Source of the DNA: Siminovitchia fortis
Lineage (GTDB): Bacteria; Bacillota; Bacilli; Bacillales; Bacillaceae_C
Assembly: GCF_003605365.2 (NCBI RefSeq)
Contig: NZ_QYTU02000035.1
Coordinates: 1 to 44,306 of the forward strand
DNA: 44,306 nucleotides
Direction: 5' to 3'
In this document: positions 7,691 through 14,689 of the stretch, one piece after another
Position numbering within the stretch: the first letter of the stretch is position 1
Layout of the letters: each line of letters opens with the position of its first letter
Notes under the pieces: generated by a model
What the model was told of the DNA's origin: nothing
Seen by the model: only the letters and a program-made list of their open reading frames with translations
Databases searched by the model: none
Made by a program: the position numbers and the translations under genes

Positions 7691-8334
7691 GCACAGCCTT
7701 ATTGCTTTCAGTAGGGGCATTGGCCTTGCTGGATACACTCAGCCCGACAACATTGGGGGTCACTGTATACATGCTGCTTTCGGAGCGTGGAAAAATTGCA
7801 GGACGATTACTTGTCTATTTGAGTACAGTTGCCTGTTTTTATTTTATTGTCGGCGTTGTTCTGATGTTGGGACTGGATACTGTGACTGATGTCATTTCCG
7901 GTCTTGGCAATAATGCTTTATTGAGCCGTTTCATGACCATTCTTGGGTTGGGTCTATTGATTGGCAGCTTTTTCATTCCCACTAAAAACTCCACCCCCAA
8001 AGTACGTAAACCGAGAAGTAAAAGCATGCCTGCAATGGTGGCACTCGGATTGACAACCGGCTTGATTGAAGTGGGAACGGCCCTGCCATATTTTGCTGCC
8101 GTTGGAATTATGACGGCCGCCCGCTTGCATCCCGTGGAGTGGCTTCCCATTCTGGCCGGCTACAATGTCATAATGGTTCTTCCGGCATTGATTCTGATGG
8201 TGGCGCATTTCCTGTTTAAAGGCTGGCTGCAGAGGCCATTGGAAAAAATACGGATTTCGATTGAAAAAAACTCTGGATCAACTCTTTCATGGATGATGAG
8301 TATCGCCGGACTGATTTTATTAATCAATGCATAG
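7687..8334 (+). CDS. GAP-family integral membrane protein
   Basis: A 215-residue protein with about six hydrophobic helices split by a basic loop (TPKVRKPRSKSMP, around residue 105). The opening ALLLSVGALALLDTLSPTTLG and the repeat-like GLTTGLIEVGTALPYF fit the GAP (Sap, peptidoglycolipid-addressing) family, which is related to LysE-type exporters and in mycobacteria helps move cell-wall lipids. It is translationally coupled to the MerR gene (ATGA overlap), so expression is presumably induced by the same signal. It probably exports or flips a small or lipid-like molecule; the substrate is unknown. Confidence 0.75.
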   Translation: MSTALLLSVGALALLDTLSPTTLGVTVYMLLSERGKIAGRLLVYLSTVACFYFIVGVVLMLGLDTVTDVISGLGNNALLSRFMTILGLGLLIGSFFIPTKNSTPKVRKPRSKSMPAMVALGLTTGLIEVGTALPYFAAVGIMTAARLHPVEWLPILAGYNVIMVLPALILMVAHFLFKGWLQRPLEKIRISIEKNSGSTLSWMMSIAGLILLINA

Positions 8335-8355
8335 AGGAAAAAGGAGGCTTTCAAA

Positions 8356-9009
8356 TTGAAAAAAGTATTCGTCTGTTTATTCCTGTCAGCCATTTTGCTC
8401 TGTTCTGGTTGCTCAGCAGGGGAAGGAAGCAAAGTGGAAACAGCCGATCTCGACAATATAGACTCCATCTATATCGACCATGGCAGTACAAACGTCCATA
8501 TCAAGAGTGTGGATCAATCCCAATTGGAGATATCCCACCAAAAACCGATCATTGATATGAAAAAAGAAAAAAGCGGCATAGCCATTAATGTAAAGAAAAG
8601 AAAGTTTCATATTGGCCCCAAAATTAATTTAAATAAACAGCTTCAAGTGGACATTCCCAAGGATTATAAAGGCAAGGTGATTATCAATGGAGGTTCGGGC
8701 AATATTAAGGCGGAAGGATTGGAAACGGAATATATAGAAGCTATTTCAAAAAGTGGAGACATCTCCCTGGAATTTGAAAGTTACCACAGTCATGTTCAAG
8801 CCAAAACAGCAAGCGGAAATATCGATCTTTCCGTCAATAAAAAAAATCCCGACGTCCATCTAACAACCAAGACGGCAAGCGGCCGTCAAATAGTCACTTT
8901 GCCGCTTTCGATCAGCCGCGAAAATGAAAAAGAGATCGAAGGTACATTAGGAGATGGCACGTATGATATTAAAATTGAGACGGCTTCAGGAAATATTACA
9001 GTTGAGTAA
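8356..9009 (+). CDS. DUF4097-type lipoprotein
   Basis: A 217-residue lipoprotein starting at TTG 8356 with an excellent AAAGGAGG site nine bases upstream. The signal peptide ends in the lipobox CSGC (Cys 19). The mature part is a right-handed beta-repeat (adhesin-like, DUF4097/DUF4098 type) with recurring turns GGSGNIKAEG, SKSGDISLEF, TASGNIDLSV, TASGRQIVTL and TASGNITVE. Such proteins often accompany envelope-stress regulators in Bacillaceae. Being third in the MerR operon, 21 bases after the GAP gene, it is likely co-expressed and surface-located, perhaps part of an envelope response. Molecular role unknown. Confidence 0.78.
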   Translation: MKKVFVCLFLSAILLCSGCSAGEGSKVETADLDNIDSIYIDHGSTNVHIKSVDQSQLEISHQKPIIDMKKEKSGIAINVKKRKFHIGPKINLNKQLQVDIPKDYKGKVIINGGSGNIKAEGLETEYIEAISKSGDISLEFESYHSHVQAKTASGNIDLSVNKKNPDVHLTTKTASGRQIVTLPLSISRENEKEIEGTLGDGTYDIKIETASGNITVE

Positions 9010-9296
9010 CGAGCGGCTGTACACGAAGTATATCAGCCGGGTGCCCGTTTATAAAAAAAAACACTCATGACTCCGCTGATAAAGGAAACCACCATAGAAA
9101 ACGAAAATACCCGCGGTTTCAATTAAGAGAGATTTTTTCCCGCCTTGCAACGTCCAGCCATAATATTACCCCAAATCCTTCAAACCTTTCCAAAAGAGGC
9201 CATACTTCCACTTCTATCTTAGTGCTTGTATCCTCTATGTTTATGAAGTTTTTACATAAGATGTTATAGACTTCACTGGAGAAGGAGGATTACTTT
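9010..9296. other. Intergenic region after the MerR operon
   Basis: It begins with a hairpin CGGCTG (9014-9019) / CAGCCG (9034-9039), directly followed by CGGGTGCCCG and TTTAT, which may end the MerR operon, though no strong T run is present. I see no further gene. A minus-strand open stretch of about 50 codons lacks a usable start. Confidence 0.35.
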
Positions 9297-9551
9297 ATGT
9301 CGGTTGAACACTTTCATTCGATATGTAACAGACATATGGGGAGAGCCGTGGTAATCAGGACCCGGGATGGGAGGTCTCACAGGGGCATCATTCGGCATGT
9401 TTCGCCCACAAGAGTTTTTTTGGAGCCGATAGGTCCCAGAAGAGGCGGTTTTGGATACGGTTTTGGCGGATTCGGATATGGCTGGTGGGGCTTCGGTGCG
9501 GGTATTGCCCTGGGCTTTATCGCCGGAGTTTCTTTACTCTGGTGGTGGTAG
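9297..9551 (+). CDS. Small Gly-rich protein with Sm-like N-terminus
   Basis: An 84-residue protein after a strong GGAGAAGGAGGA ribosome site. The first half (GRAVVIRTRDGRSHRGIIRHVSPTRVFLEPI) reads as a short beta-barrel of the Sm/LSM kind (V-x-[IL]-x-x-x-x-G-x-x-x-x-G-x-[IV] pattern). The second half is a glycine/phenylalanine/tryptophan-rich stretch leading to a hydrophobic tail (GAGIALGFIAGVSLLWWW) that could insert in a membrane. Small proteins of this build are common in spore-formers, and some are spore-coat or spore-surface components, but I cannot name this one. It stands alone. Confidence 0.65.
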   Translation: MSVEHFHSICNRHMGRAVVIRTRDGRSHRGIIRHVSPTRVFLEPIGPRRGGFGYGFGGFGYGWWGFGAGIALGFIAGVSLLWWW

Positions 9552-9617
9552 CATTTTAACAGTGCCCACCCCCTTAAATGAACGCGGTTCAACTGGCATT
9601 CTTGCTGGTTGGACTGT

Positions 9618-10403
9618 TTAGTTTTTATTAGCAATGCTTGCAAACTCCTCGGAATGTATGCTCAGCAAATCTTTGCTTGATAAACCGGTTGATTCCATAT
9701 ATTTCTTCACCAGGTAATATCCGACGCAGTAACCTGCCATTTTGGGATAAGAACGCAAGCCGTACAGGATGTTTTGATGTTTGGGACTTGTCTTTAAAAC
9801 ATTTCTATTCGGATACACCAGCCTTCTCCATATTTTCTCCAATTTTTTATTGGGGTAGTAGGAGGTCCAGTTGGACATAAATTCCGTTCCCAATCTTTCA
9901 CGGACAGCATTTTCAGCCATGCCTTCCAAAATAATCGTATCAAGCAGGACATAATCTACTTCGTCTTTATGATATTTGGATAAGCGGCATGCGTGATTGT
10001 ATTCATGCGTAAATAATGACCTGATTTCCGCATCATTATTTTCTTCCGAGACAAACAAGAATAATTTATCTTTAAAAGCCAGCCCCGACTTCCCGTGAAA
10101 TTCCCGTTTTAATACTTCATTAGTTGTATCTGACGGAAAAATGAAAACCGGTATACTGGGCCCTTCCCATATCTTTTGAAGTTTCTGTTTTTCGTTTTGG
10201 ACAATGTCCCACACTTTATTATCCCTTAACTTTTTCACTGCAATGTTTCCGTTTTTTTGCGGAGTATACATTCCATGGAAAGCTAAGTAATCATAAATTT
10301 CAGAAGCGGAAGCCCCATCAAAATGTACTTTTAATTTTTTACATATTTTTACAGGGTCATCATATAAATCCGTCAGCCATCTATCAGTCCTGATCACGCT
10401 CAT
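9618..10403 (-). CDS. YjaZ-like DUF2268 putative zinc protease
   Basis: A 261-residue protein resembling B. subtilis YjaZ (DUF2268, predicted Zn-dependent protease). It has the HExxH motif as HEYNH (about residue 138), followed about 26 residues later by ILEGMAE, whose glutamate can serve as third zinc ligand. No signal peptide is visible, so it should be cytoplasmic. The ribosome site (AAGGGTGGG) is modest. Convergent with the small Gly-rich gene, with no clear terminator between them. Target unknown. Confidence 0.8.
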   Translation of the reverse strand: MSVIRTDRWLTDLYDDPVKICKKLKVHFDGASASEIYDYLAFHGMYTPQKNGNIAVKKLRDNKVWDIVQNEKQKLQKIWEGPSIPVFIFPSDTTNEVLKREFHGKSGLAFKDKLFLFVSEENNDAEIRSLFTHEYNHACRLSKYHKDEVDYVLLDTIILEGMAENAVRERLGTEFMSNWTSYYPNKKLEKIWRRLVYPNRNVLKTSPKHQNILYGLRSYPKMAGYCVGYYLVKKYMESTGLSSKDLLSIHSEEFASIANKN

Positions 10404-10517
10404 ATCAACCCACCCTTAAACGACTCGCCATCTTTCTATACAGTATGCATTTATCATATTGAGTTGCGAAAATGTTTTTTATCTGCAATAAAGGATTTGG
10501 CAACTTTCCATAAACAT

Positions 10518-10546
10518 CCCTTTTGAATACCCTATAACAGATTTCA
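10518..10546 (+). repeat. 29-bp direct repeat, copy 1 (upstream of GNAT gene)
   Basis: Begins CCCTTTTGAATACC and ends AGATTTCA. It matches 11114-11142 at 26 of 29 positions. In this copy the sequence also forms a hairpin CCCTAT (10530-10535) / ATAGGG, followed downstream by T residues, which could attenuate the GNAT gene. Confidence 0.6.
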
Positions 10547-10599
10547 GATAGGGCTGCGTTTTTAAGACGCACTTAAACCGAAAGGAGATGGATTAGCAG

Positions 10600-11049
10600 A
10601 TGACCATCAGAAAAGCCACCAGCCGCGAGACCCAAAAGATTTTGGATTATTCCCTGGAAGTATTAAAAGAAGCAACAATGGGGCATGTGAAACCGGACAA
10701 AGAAAAAGCCAGTGAAATGGTGTCGCCATTTTTGGATGCGGGAGGATTCTACCTCGTCCATGTTGAAAATAACGAAGTCCAGGGCTGGATAGGTGTCGGG
10801 AGGACAATGGACTATCACACAGATGAAATGATCGGGGTCCTTCCGGAAGTATACGTGTATCCTCAATACCGTAAGCGCGGCATCGCAGAAAAGCTGTGCA
10901 ATGAAGCATTCAGGCATCTTCAAGAAGAGGGGGTTAATAGGGTACAGTTATATGTATTTGAAGGAAACATCTCCAAACACCTGTGCCAAAAACTGGGCTT
11001 TCAAGAAATAGTCACGTTGATGGAAAAACAGTTAGACAACCATTTTTAG
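10600..11049 (+). CDS. GNAT-family N-acetyltransferase
   Basis: A 149-residue protein of the GNAT fold, using acetyl-CoA to acetylate an unknown amine. Visible elements are the opening MTIRKATSRETQKILDYS, the central strand FYLVHVENNEVQGWIGVG, the acetyl-CoA pyrophosphate-binding loop VYPQYRKRGIAEKL (motif A, R/Q-x-x-G-x-G/A variant) and the final QLYVFEGNISKHLCQKLGF (motif B). The ribosome site AAAGGAG is about 12 bases from the ATG, longer than ideal. It lies between two copies of a 29-base repeat and is probably monocistronic, with a terminator at 11076. Confidence 0.85.
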   Translation: MTIRKATSRETQKILDYSLEVLKEATMGHVKPDKEKASEMVSPFLDAGGFYLVHVENNEVQGWIGVGRTMDYHTDEMIGVLPEVYVYPQYRKRGIAEKLCNEAFRHLQEEGVNRVQLYVFEGNISKHLCQKLGFQEIVTLMEKQLDNHF

Positions 11050-11075
11050 TGTTACAATTCCCCGGATGCCTGAAG

Positions 11076-11110
11076 AATGCCCCCTAATCCTGTTTCTTTT
11101 GGGGCATTTC
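11076..11110 (+). terminator. Intrinsic terminator of the GNAT gene
   Basis: AATGCCCC (11076-11083) pairs with GGGGCATT (11101-11108), followed by TTC; the T run is short. Confidence 0.6.
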
Positions 11111-11113
11111 CGG

Positions 11114-11142
11114 CCCTTTTGAATACCATATAGGAGATTTCA
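11114..11142 (+). repeat. 29-bp direct repeat, copy 2 (upstream of methyltransferase)
   Basis: Near-identical to 10518-10546 with three changes. Here the changes destroy the hairpin and create TATAGGAGA, which looks like a ribosome-site remnant 24 bases before the methyltransferase ATG. Confidence 0.6.
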
Positions 11143-11163
11143 AAGCAAAAGGCGGGAATCAAT

Positions 11164-11877
11164 ATGGAAAGCACATATTTAAATTGTTTGGCATTATTCG
11201 GGGTTGGAGGTGCCCATCCCGGGGGCCTTAATCTTACAAAAAGGATTTTATCCAAGGAAAAAATTGATGGCTCTTCTAAGATTCTTGACGTCGGCTGCGG
11301 AACAGGGCAAACTTCCGCATATATTGCAAAGGAATATGGAAGCCATGTCACAGCATTGGATAACAACAAAATCATGTTGGAAAAAGCCGGAAGAAGATTT
11401 CAATCCATGAATCTTCCAATCGAAATCCGGCATGGCAGCGCCGAAAATCTGCCTTTTGAAAATCACACATTTGATTTCATCCTATCTGAATCCGTCACGG
11501 CATTTACCGACGTCTCAAAAACGGTTCCCGAATTTAAACGGGTTTTAAAGCCGAATGGAGTTTTACTGGCCGTTGAAATGGTCCGTGATAAAGACATTTC
11601 CGGGCAGCAAATGAAAGAAATCCTGGATTTTTATGGGGTGAAACAATTGCTTAGTGAACAGGAGTGGCGAAGCGCTTTCCAAAAAGCTGGCTTTGAACAG
11701 ATAGAAATGGAAAAAGTTGAGCTGCAGCCCGATATTCAACAAGTGGGTGTTTCAAATGATTACTCACTTTCAAAGCAGATTCATCCTTCGTTTTATGAGA
11801 TTTTTGAGAAGCATCATCATTTGTCGATCGTTTATAAGGATATTTTAGCCTGCGGTAAATTCAGATGTACAGTATGA
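11164..11877 (+). CDS. Class I SAM-dependent methyltransferase
   Basis: A 237-residue protein with the Rossmann methyltransferase core. Motif I is ILDVGCGTGQTSAYIA (about 40-55), motif II is the acidic strand end VTALDNNKIMLEKA, then GSAENLPFENHTFDFILSESV (motifs III-IV, UbiE/COQ5-like) and RVLKPNGVLLAVEMV. The C-terminal part, including the His-rich EKHHHLSIVYKDI, probably forms the acceptor lid. A small molecule is the likely acceptor, but I cannot name it. Ribosome site AAAGGCGGG; strong terminator downstream. Confidence 0.85.
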   Translation: MESTYLNCLALFGVGGAHPGGLNLTKRILSKEKIDGSSKILDVGCGTGQTSAYIAKEYGSHVTALDNNKIMLEKAGRRFQSMNLPIEIRHGSAENLPFENHTFDFILSESVTAFTDVSKTVPEFKRVLKPNGVLLAVEMVRDKDISGQQMKEILDFYGVKQLLSEQEWRSAFQKAGFEQIEMEKVELQPDIQQVGVSNDYSLSKQIHPSFYEIFEKHHHLSIVYKDILACGKFRCTV

Positions 11878-11889
11878 AGCCATTTAGTC

Positions 11890-11926
11890 AAAAACTCTTG
11901 CTGTGATTTTCAGCGGGAGTTTTTTC
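11890..11926 (+). terminator. Intrinsic terminator of the methyltransferase gene
   Basis: The stem 11890-11904 (AAAACTCTTGCTG) pairs with CAGCGGGAGTTTTTT (11911-11925) with G-T pairs, ending in six T. Confidence 0.85.
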
Positions 11927-12019
11927 TTTTACGTAATTCATAAAGTGGACCTCATTGCATTTAAGATACTAAAAATATTAGCTTTTTTAATTTTATTTCA
12001 AAATTCCTTTTAATTTTCC

Positions 12020-12049
12020 TTGTAATCTTTCGCACGCGTAGGTGATAAT
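12020..12049 (+). promoter_or_regulatory. Candidate SigA promoter of the AI-2E-family gene
   Basis: TTGTAA (12020-12025), an 18-base spacer and GATAAT (12044-12049), located 39 bases before the ATG. Confidence 0.5.
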
Positions 12050-12087
12050 TAAGTATAGGAAGATTTACAGCAAGGGGAAATGAATCG

Positions 12088-13101
12088 ATGGATGTGGCAG
12101 CACTTTTTCAGAAAAAGGGAGTAAAACGCATTATCATCTTCGGGCTGATTGTTCTGATTTTGTACAGCCTGAGAAGTATGATCAACTTGATTTTGCTGAC
12201 CTTTATTTTTTCATACTTAATGAATCGTCTCATAGAATTCACCGCCAAACGGATTCCTGTTCCAAGGCGGGTGCTTGTGCTGTTCATGTACGTGGCAATC
12301 GTGGGCATACTCACGTATGGGCTTGTAAAATATTTTCCTATCATTACTTCGGAAATCAGCCAGTTGATCGTACAGATTACGGCCTTTTACTCACAGCCGC
12401 ATGAAAATGCCATTTTAAGCTTTATTGAGGCAATCATATCCAAAAACCAAATTGCCGCTTATTTGGAAAATGGATTATCGTTTTTAGTGAAATCTTTTAC
12501 AGATATTAGCAAAACAAGCGTCCAAGTGATTGTTGCTTTAATATTAAGTCTGTTTTTCCTTCTGGAAAAACCTCGCTTGAAGGAATTTACCGCAAAATTC
12601 AAGGAAAGCAAATTGGCGCCGTTCTATTTTGAAATTGAATTTTTCGGGAAAAAGTTCACCCGCACGTTCGGAAAAGTCATCGAAGCACAGTTCATCATTG
12701 CTCTCGTCAATACGCTTTTGACGATCATAGCACTCTCCATCATGGGCTTTCCGCAATTGTTCGTGCTGGCGATCATGATTTTCTTTCTTGGCCTTATTCC
12801 GGTTGCAGGTGTCATCATTTCCCTGGTTCCGCTTTGCATGATTGCCTATACGATCGGCGGCTTCGTCAAAGTTGTATACGTCGTTGTTGCCATCACCATC
12901 ATTCATGCGGTGGAAGCTTATATATTGAATCCGAAATTGATGTCGGCCAAAACCGATTTGCCGGTATTTTATACGTTCATCGTTTTGATTTTCTCGCAAA
13001 ACTTCTTCGGCGTGTGGGGATTGATCATCGGCATTCCCGTTTTCGTGTTCCTGCTGGATGTTCTTGAGGTGACAAATAAGGAAAAAATTGCCAAGACATA
13101 G
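12088..13101 (+). CDS. AI-2E/PerM-family membrane transporter
   Basis: A 337-residue hydrophobic protein of the AI-2E (PerM, UPF0118) family with about seven membrane helices. The conserved core is visible as GKVIEAQFIIALVNTLLTIIALSIMGFP, then LVLAIMIFFLGLIPVAGVIISLVP-like helices and VEAYILNPKLMSAKTDLPVF. The large soluble segment around 85-200 is typical. Despite the family name, most Bacillus members are not shown to carry AI-2; some relatives act as Na+/H+ antiporters in haloalkaliphiles, which would fit the nearby Mrp operon, but that is inference. Ribosome site AAGGGGAAA. Confidence 0.85.
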   Translation: MDVAALFQKKGVKRIIIFGLIVLILYSLRSMINLILLTFIFSYLMNRLIEFTAKRIPVPRRVLVLFMYVAIVGILTYGLVKYFPIITSEISQLIVQITAFYSQPHENAILSFIEAIISKNQIAAYLENGLSFLVKSFTDISKTSVQVIVALILSLFFLLEKPRLKEFTAKFKESKLAPFYFEIEFFGKKFTRTFGKVIEAQFIIALVNTLLTIIALSIMGFPQLFVLAIMIFFLGLIPVAGVIISLVPLCMIAYTIGGFVKVVYVVVAITIIHAVEAYILNPKLMSAKTDLPVFYTFIVLIFSQNFFGVWGLIIGIPVFVFLLDVLEVTNKEKIAKT

Positions 13102-13104
13102 CAA

Positions 13105-13310
13105 AAAGAACAAAGGCGCAAGCGCCTGTTTATCGACGTACAGACTGGAGCGCTTCTGACGAGATAAAGGAAACACGCGCAGCGGAGCGGAGCGATGTTG
13201 ACTTATCGTAGGAAGAGCGTGAAGTCTGCTAGTCGATAGGCGCTGGCCGCCTTAAAGCGCCACGTCCTGTGGCGCCGGCGGCACTAGGACTTCCTGTCCG
13301 TCGGAGCCGG
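13105..13310 (+). repeat. Mosaic intergenic repeat, copy B
   Basis: Same family as 6567-6813 (inverted there) and 36690-37079. It has the GCGCAAGCGCC start, ATCGACGTACAGACTGGAG, GACGAGATAAAGGAAACACG, TTGACTTATCGTAGGA, AAGTCTGCTAGTCGATAGG and the GC-rich hairpin module. It lacks the CTAGACAACAAAAG tail and the AT-rich end of the other two copies. The AI-2E gene ends directly before it. Confidence 0.85.
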
Positions 13311-13372
13311 ACGCAGCACTAAGTGACAAATAAGTTACTCACAACCTGAGCATTTTATAATTTCCAAACAAT

Positions 13373-13411
13373 AAAGAAAGGCCTGCTTTGTTGCAGGCCT
13401 TTCTTTTCTAA
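13373..13411. terminator. Bidirectional terminator between AI-2E and Usp genes
   Basis: AAAGAAAGGCCTGC (13373-13386) pairs with GCAGGCCTTTCTTTT (13393 onward), with A and T flanks usable from both convergent genes. Confidence 0.85.
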
Positions 13412-14112
13412 TCCCTATCCTTGGGTTTTTTTTCACCATAAAATTTTACGTTACCCGGTGTCTTCAACGGTTCGGTAATTTTATTATCATGGACCTGAAC
13501 CTGATAGGTTTTGCCGTTATGCACATATTTAAATATCCCGTTGTTGAAATCAGTGCCGATCTCCTTATAAAAGATGCCTTCATAGCATATTTCTCTCATG
13601 CAAGTGAAACTTAGCACATAATCGTCTCCCTCTTTTAGCAGAAAACAGCGTACGCCGCCTTCAAAAGAGGAATCTTCTTCCGTGTGTACTTCACGGTCAA
13701 AGGAGACGATATGAATATCAATGAAGGACATTACCCTTAACAGGACATTTACAAAAGATCCTTTTGTAATCTCTTCCCATCTGTTTTGGGCAGTCTGCCC
13801 GATAACAATTTGAGTTATATTGTATTTGTGCGCGACCTCCGCGATGGCCTTGGCTGTCGGGCGCTTTTCATTATCCATGAGGATGAACTCTTCCGCACCC
13901 AATTCGTCAGCCAGTTCTTCCCACCGGTCGACATACCCGGATTTGTCCGCATCGAATTCGTCATATGGAAGCGGATCGACAGTCAAAATATAGAAAGGAC
14001 AATCCAGCATGTGTGCCATTTTGGCTCCGCGCTTGATCAGCCGTTCTCCATTTGGACCGTAATATACACAAACGAGAATGCTCTCATCCATACGACCCTT
14101 TTTATTTTTCAC
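13408..14112 (-). CDS. Orphan KdpD-type universal stress protein
   Basis: A protein of about 234 residues whose first 130 residues match the Usp domain embedded in KdpD sensor kinases: ILVCVYYGPNGERLIKRGAKMAHMLDC, YILTVDP, and QIVIGQTAQNRWEEITKGSFVNVLLR, which carries the G-x-S nucleotide-binding turn. The kinase parts are absent. In place of them is a C-terminal extension of about 95 residues (GGVRCFLLKEGDDYVLSFTC to the end) that I do not recognise. I place the start at GTG 14110-14112, nine bases after GAGGTG; ATG 14089-14091 is an alternative. KdpD Usp domains sense K+ or c-di-AMP status, so a role in cation homeostasis beside mrp is plausible but inferred. Confidence 0.7.
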   Translation of the reverse strand: MKNKKGRMDESILVCVYYGPNGERLIKRGAKMAHMLDCPFYILTVDPLPYDEFDADKSGYVDRWEELADELGAEEFILMDNEKRPTAKAIAEVAHKYNITQIVIGQTAQNRWEEITKGSFVNVLLRVMSFIDIHIVSFDREVHTEEDSSFEGGVRCFLLKEGDDYVLSFTCMREICYEGIFYKEIGTDFNNGIFKYVHNGKTYQVQVHDNKITEPLKTPGNVKFYGEKKPKDRD

Positions 14113-14689
14113 GACGATCTTCACCTCTGCATTAATATGGCAACAGTATCTGAACTGGCCAACTAATAAAGTACAGCTGACTTATTATAATGAATCTCCT
14201 GCGTTATTTCAATTGGATAAACGTGGATGCAGAATTAGCTTATTTGCAGCAGCCAATCCTGTTAAGTGCAGATCTATAATGTTTAGTGTATAATTTAATA
14301 GGAAAAAATTATTCTGTCTAATGTTATTCCACATTTTCCGCAAATAGGTTTTTTCAAAGTTGAATCTGGTCACATGGTTTAACCGCAGGTCCCCAATTTG
14401 AAAAAGATTCCAAGGAATCTCATGTTCAACCGGTCAAGATTGGACACCTCTCATCCTTTATATTTCATAAGAGTACCTTATGGATTCCCATTATCCCGCT
14501 TACCGGCTAAAGAGTCAAGAGGGGAAAGGTGTTATTAGGCTTTAATGTTAAATTAATTATAGGAGTTGCGGTATTGTATGCATGCTCGTTTTATTGTGTG
14601 TGTACAAGAATTAAATGGCAATTAACGGAAACCTAAACGATAATTTCGTAACAGTAAATGCAAATCCAGCATGAAAGTGAGGTCCTGTT
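14113..14689. other. Long intergenic region before mrp with candidate structured RNA
   Basis: No gene is convincing. Between about 14355 and 14535 several stems stack on the plus strand: GTTGAA (14359-14364) with TTCAAC (14425-14430), CATG (14373-14376) with CATG (14421-14424), an inner hairpin AGATTCC-AA-GGAATCT (14405-14420), CATAAG (14466-14471) with CTTATG (14477-14482), and ACACCT (14444-14449) with AGGTGT (14527-14532). This could be a leader of the mrp mRNA. I could not match it to the c-di-AMP or Mg2+ riboswitches as I recall them. Two short frames near 14573-14640 are too weak to call. Confidence 0.4.

Noticed and set aside
9060-9280. Minus-strand open stretch of about 50 codons in the gap before the Gly-rich gene
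   Set aside because: The only start-like codon is an internal GTG leaving about 30 residues, without a ribosome site.
12544-13176. 210-codon minus-strand frame inside the AI-2E-family gene
   Set aside because: It is antisense to a clear transmembrane protein; its composition (many Asn, Asp, His, Arg) mirrors hydrophobic codons on the other strand.
14340-14560. Known c-di-AMP (ydaO) or Mg2+ (M-box) riboswitch
   Set aside because: Looked for their conserved cores on both strands as I recall them and did not find them; only a generic structured-leader suggestion is kept.
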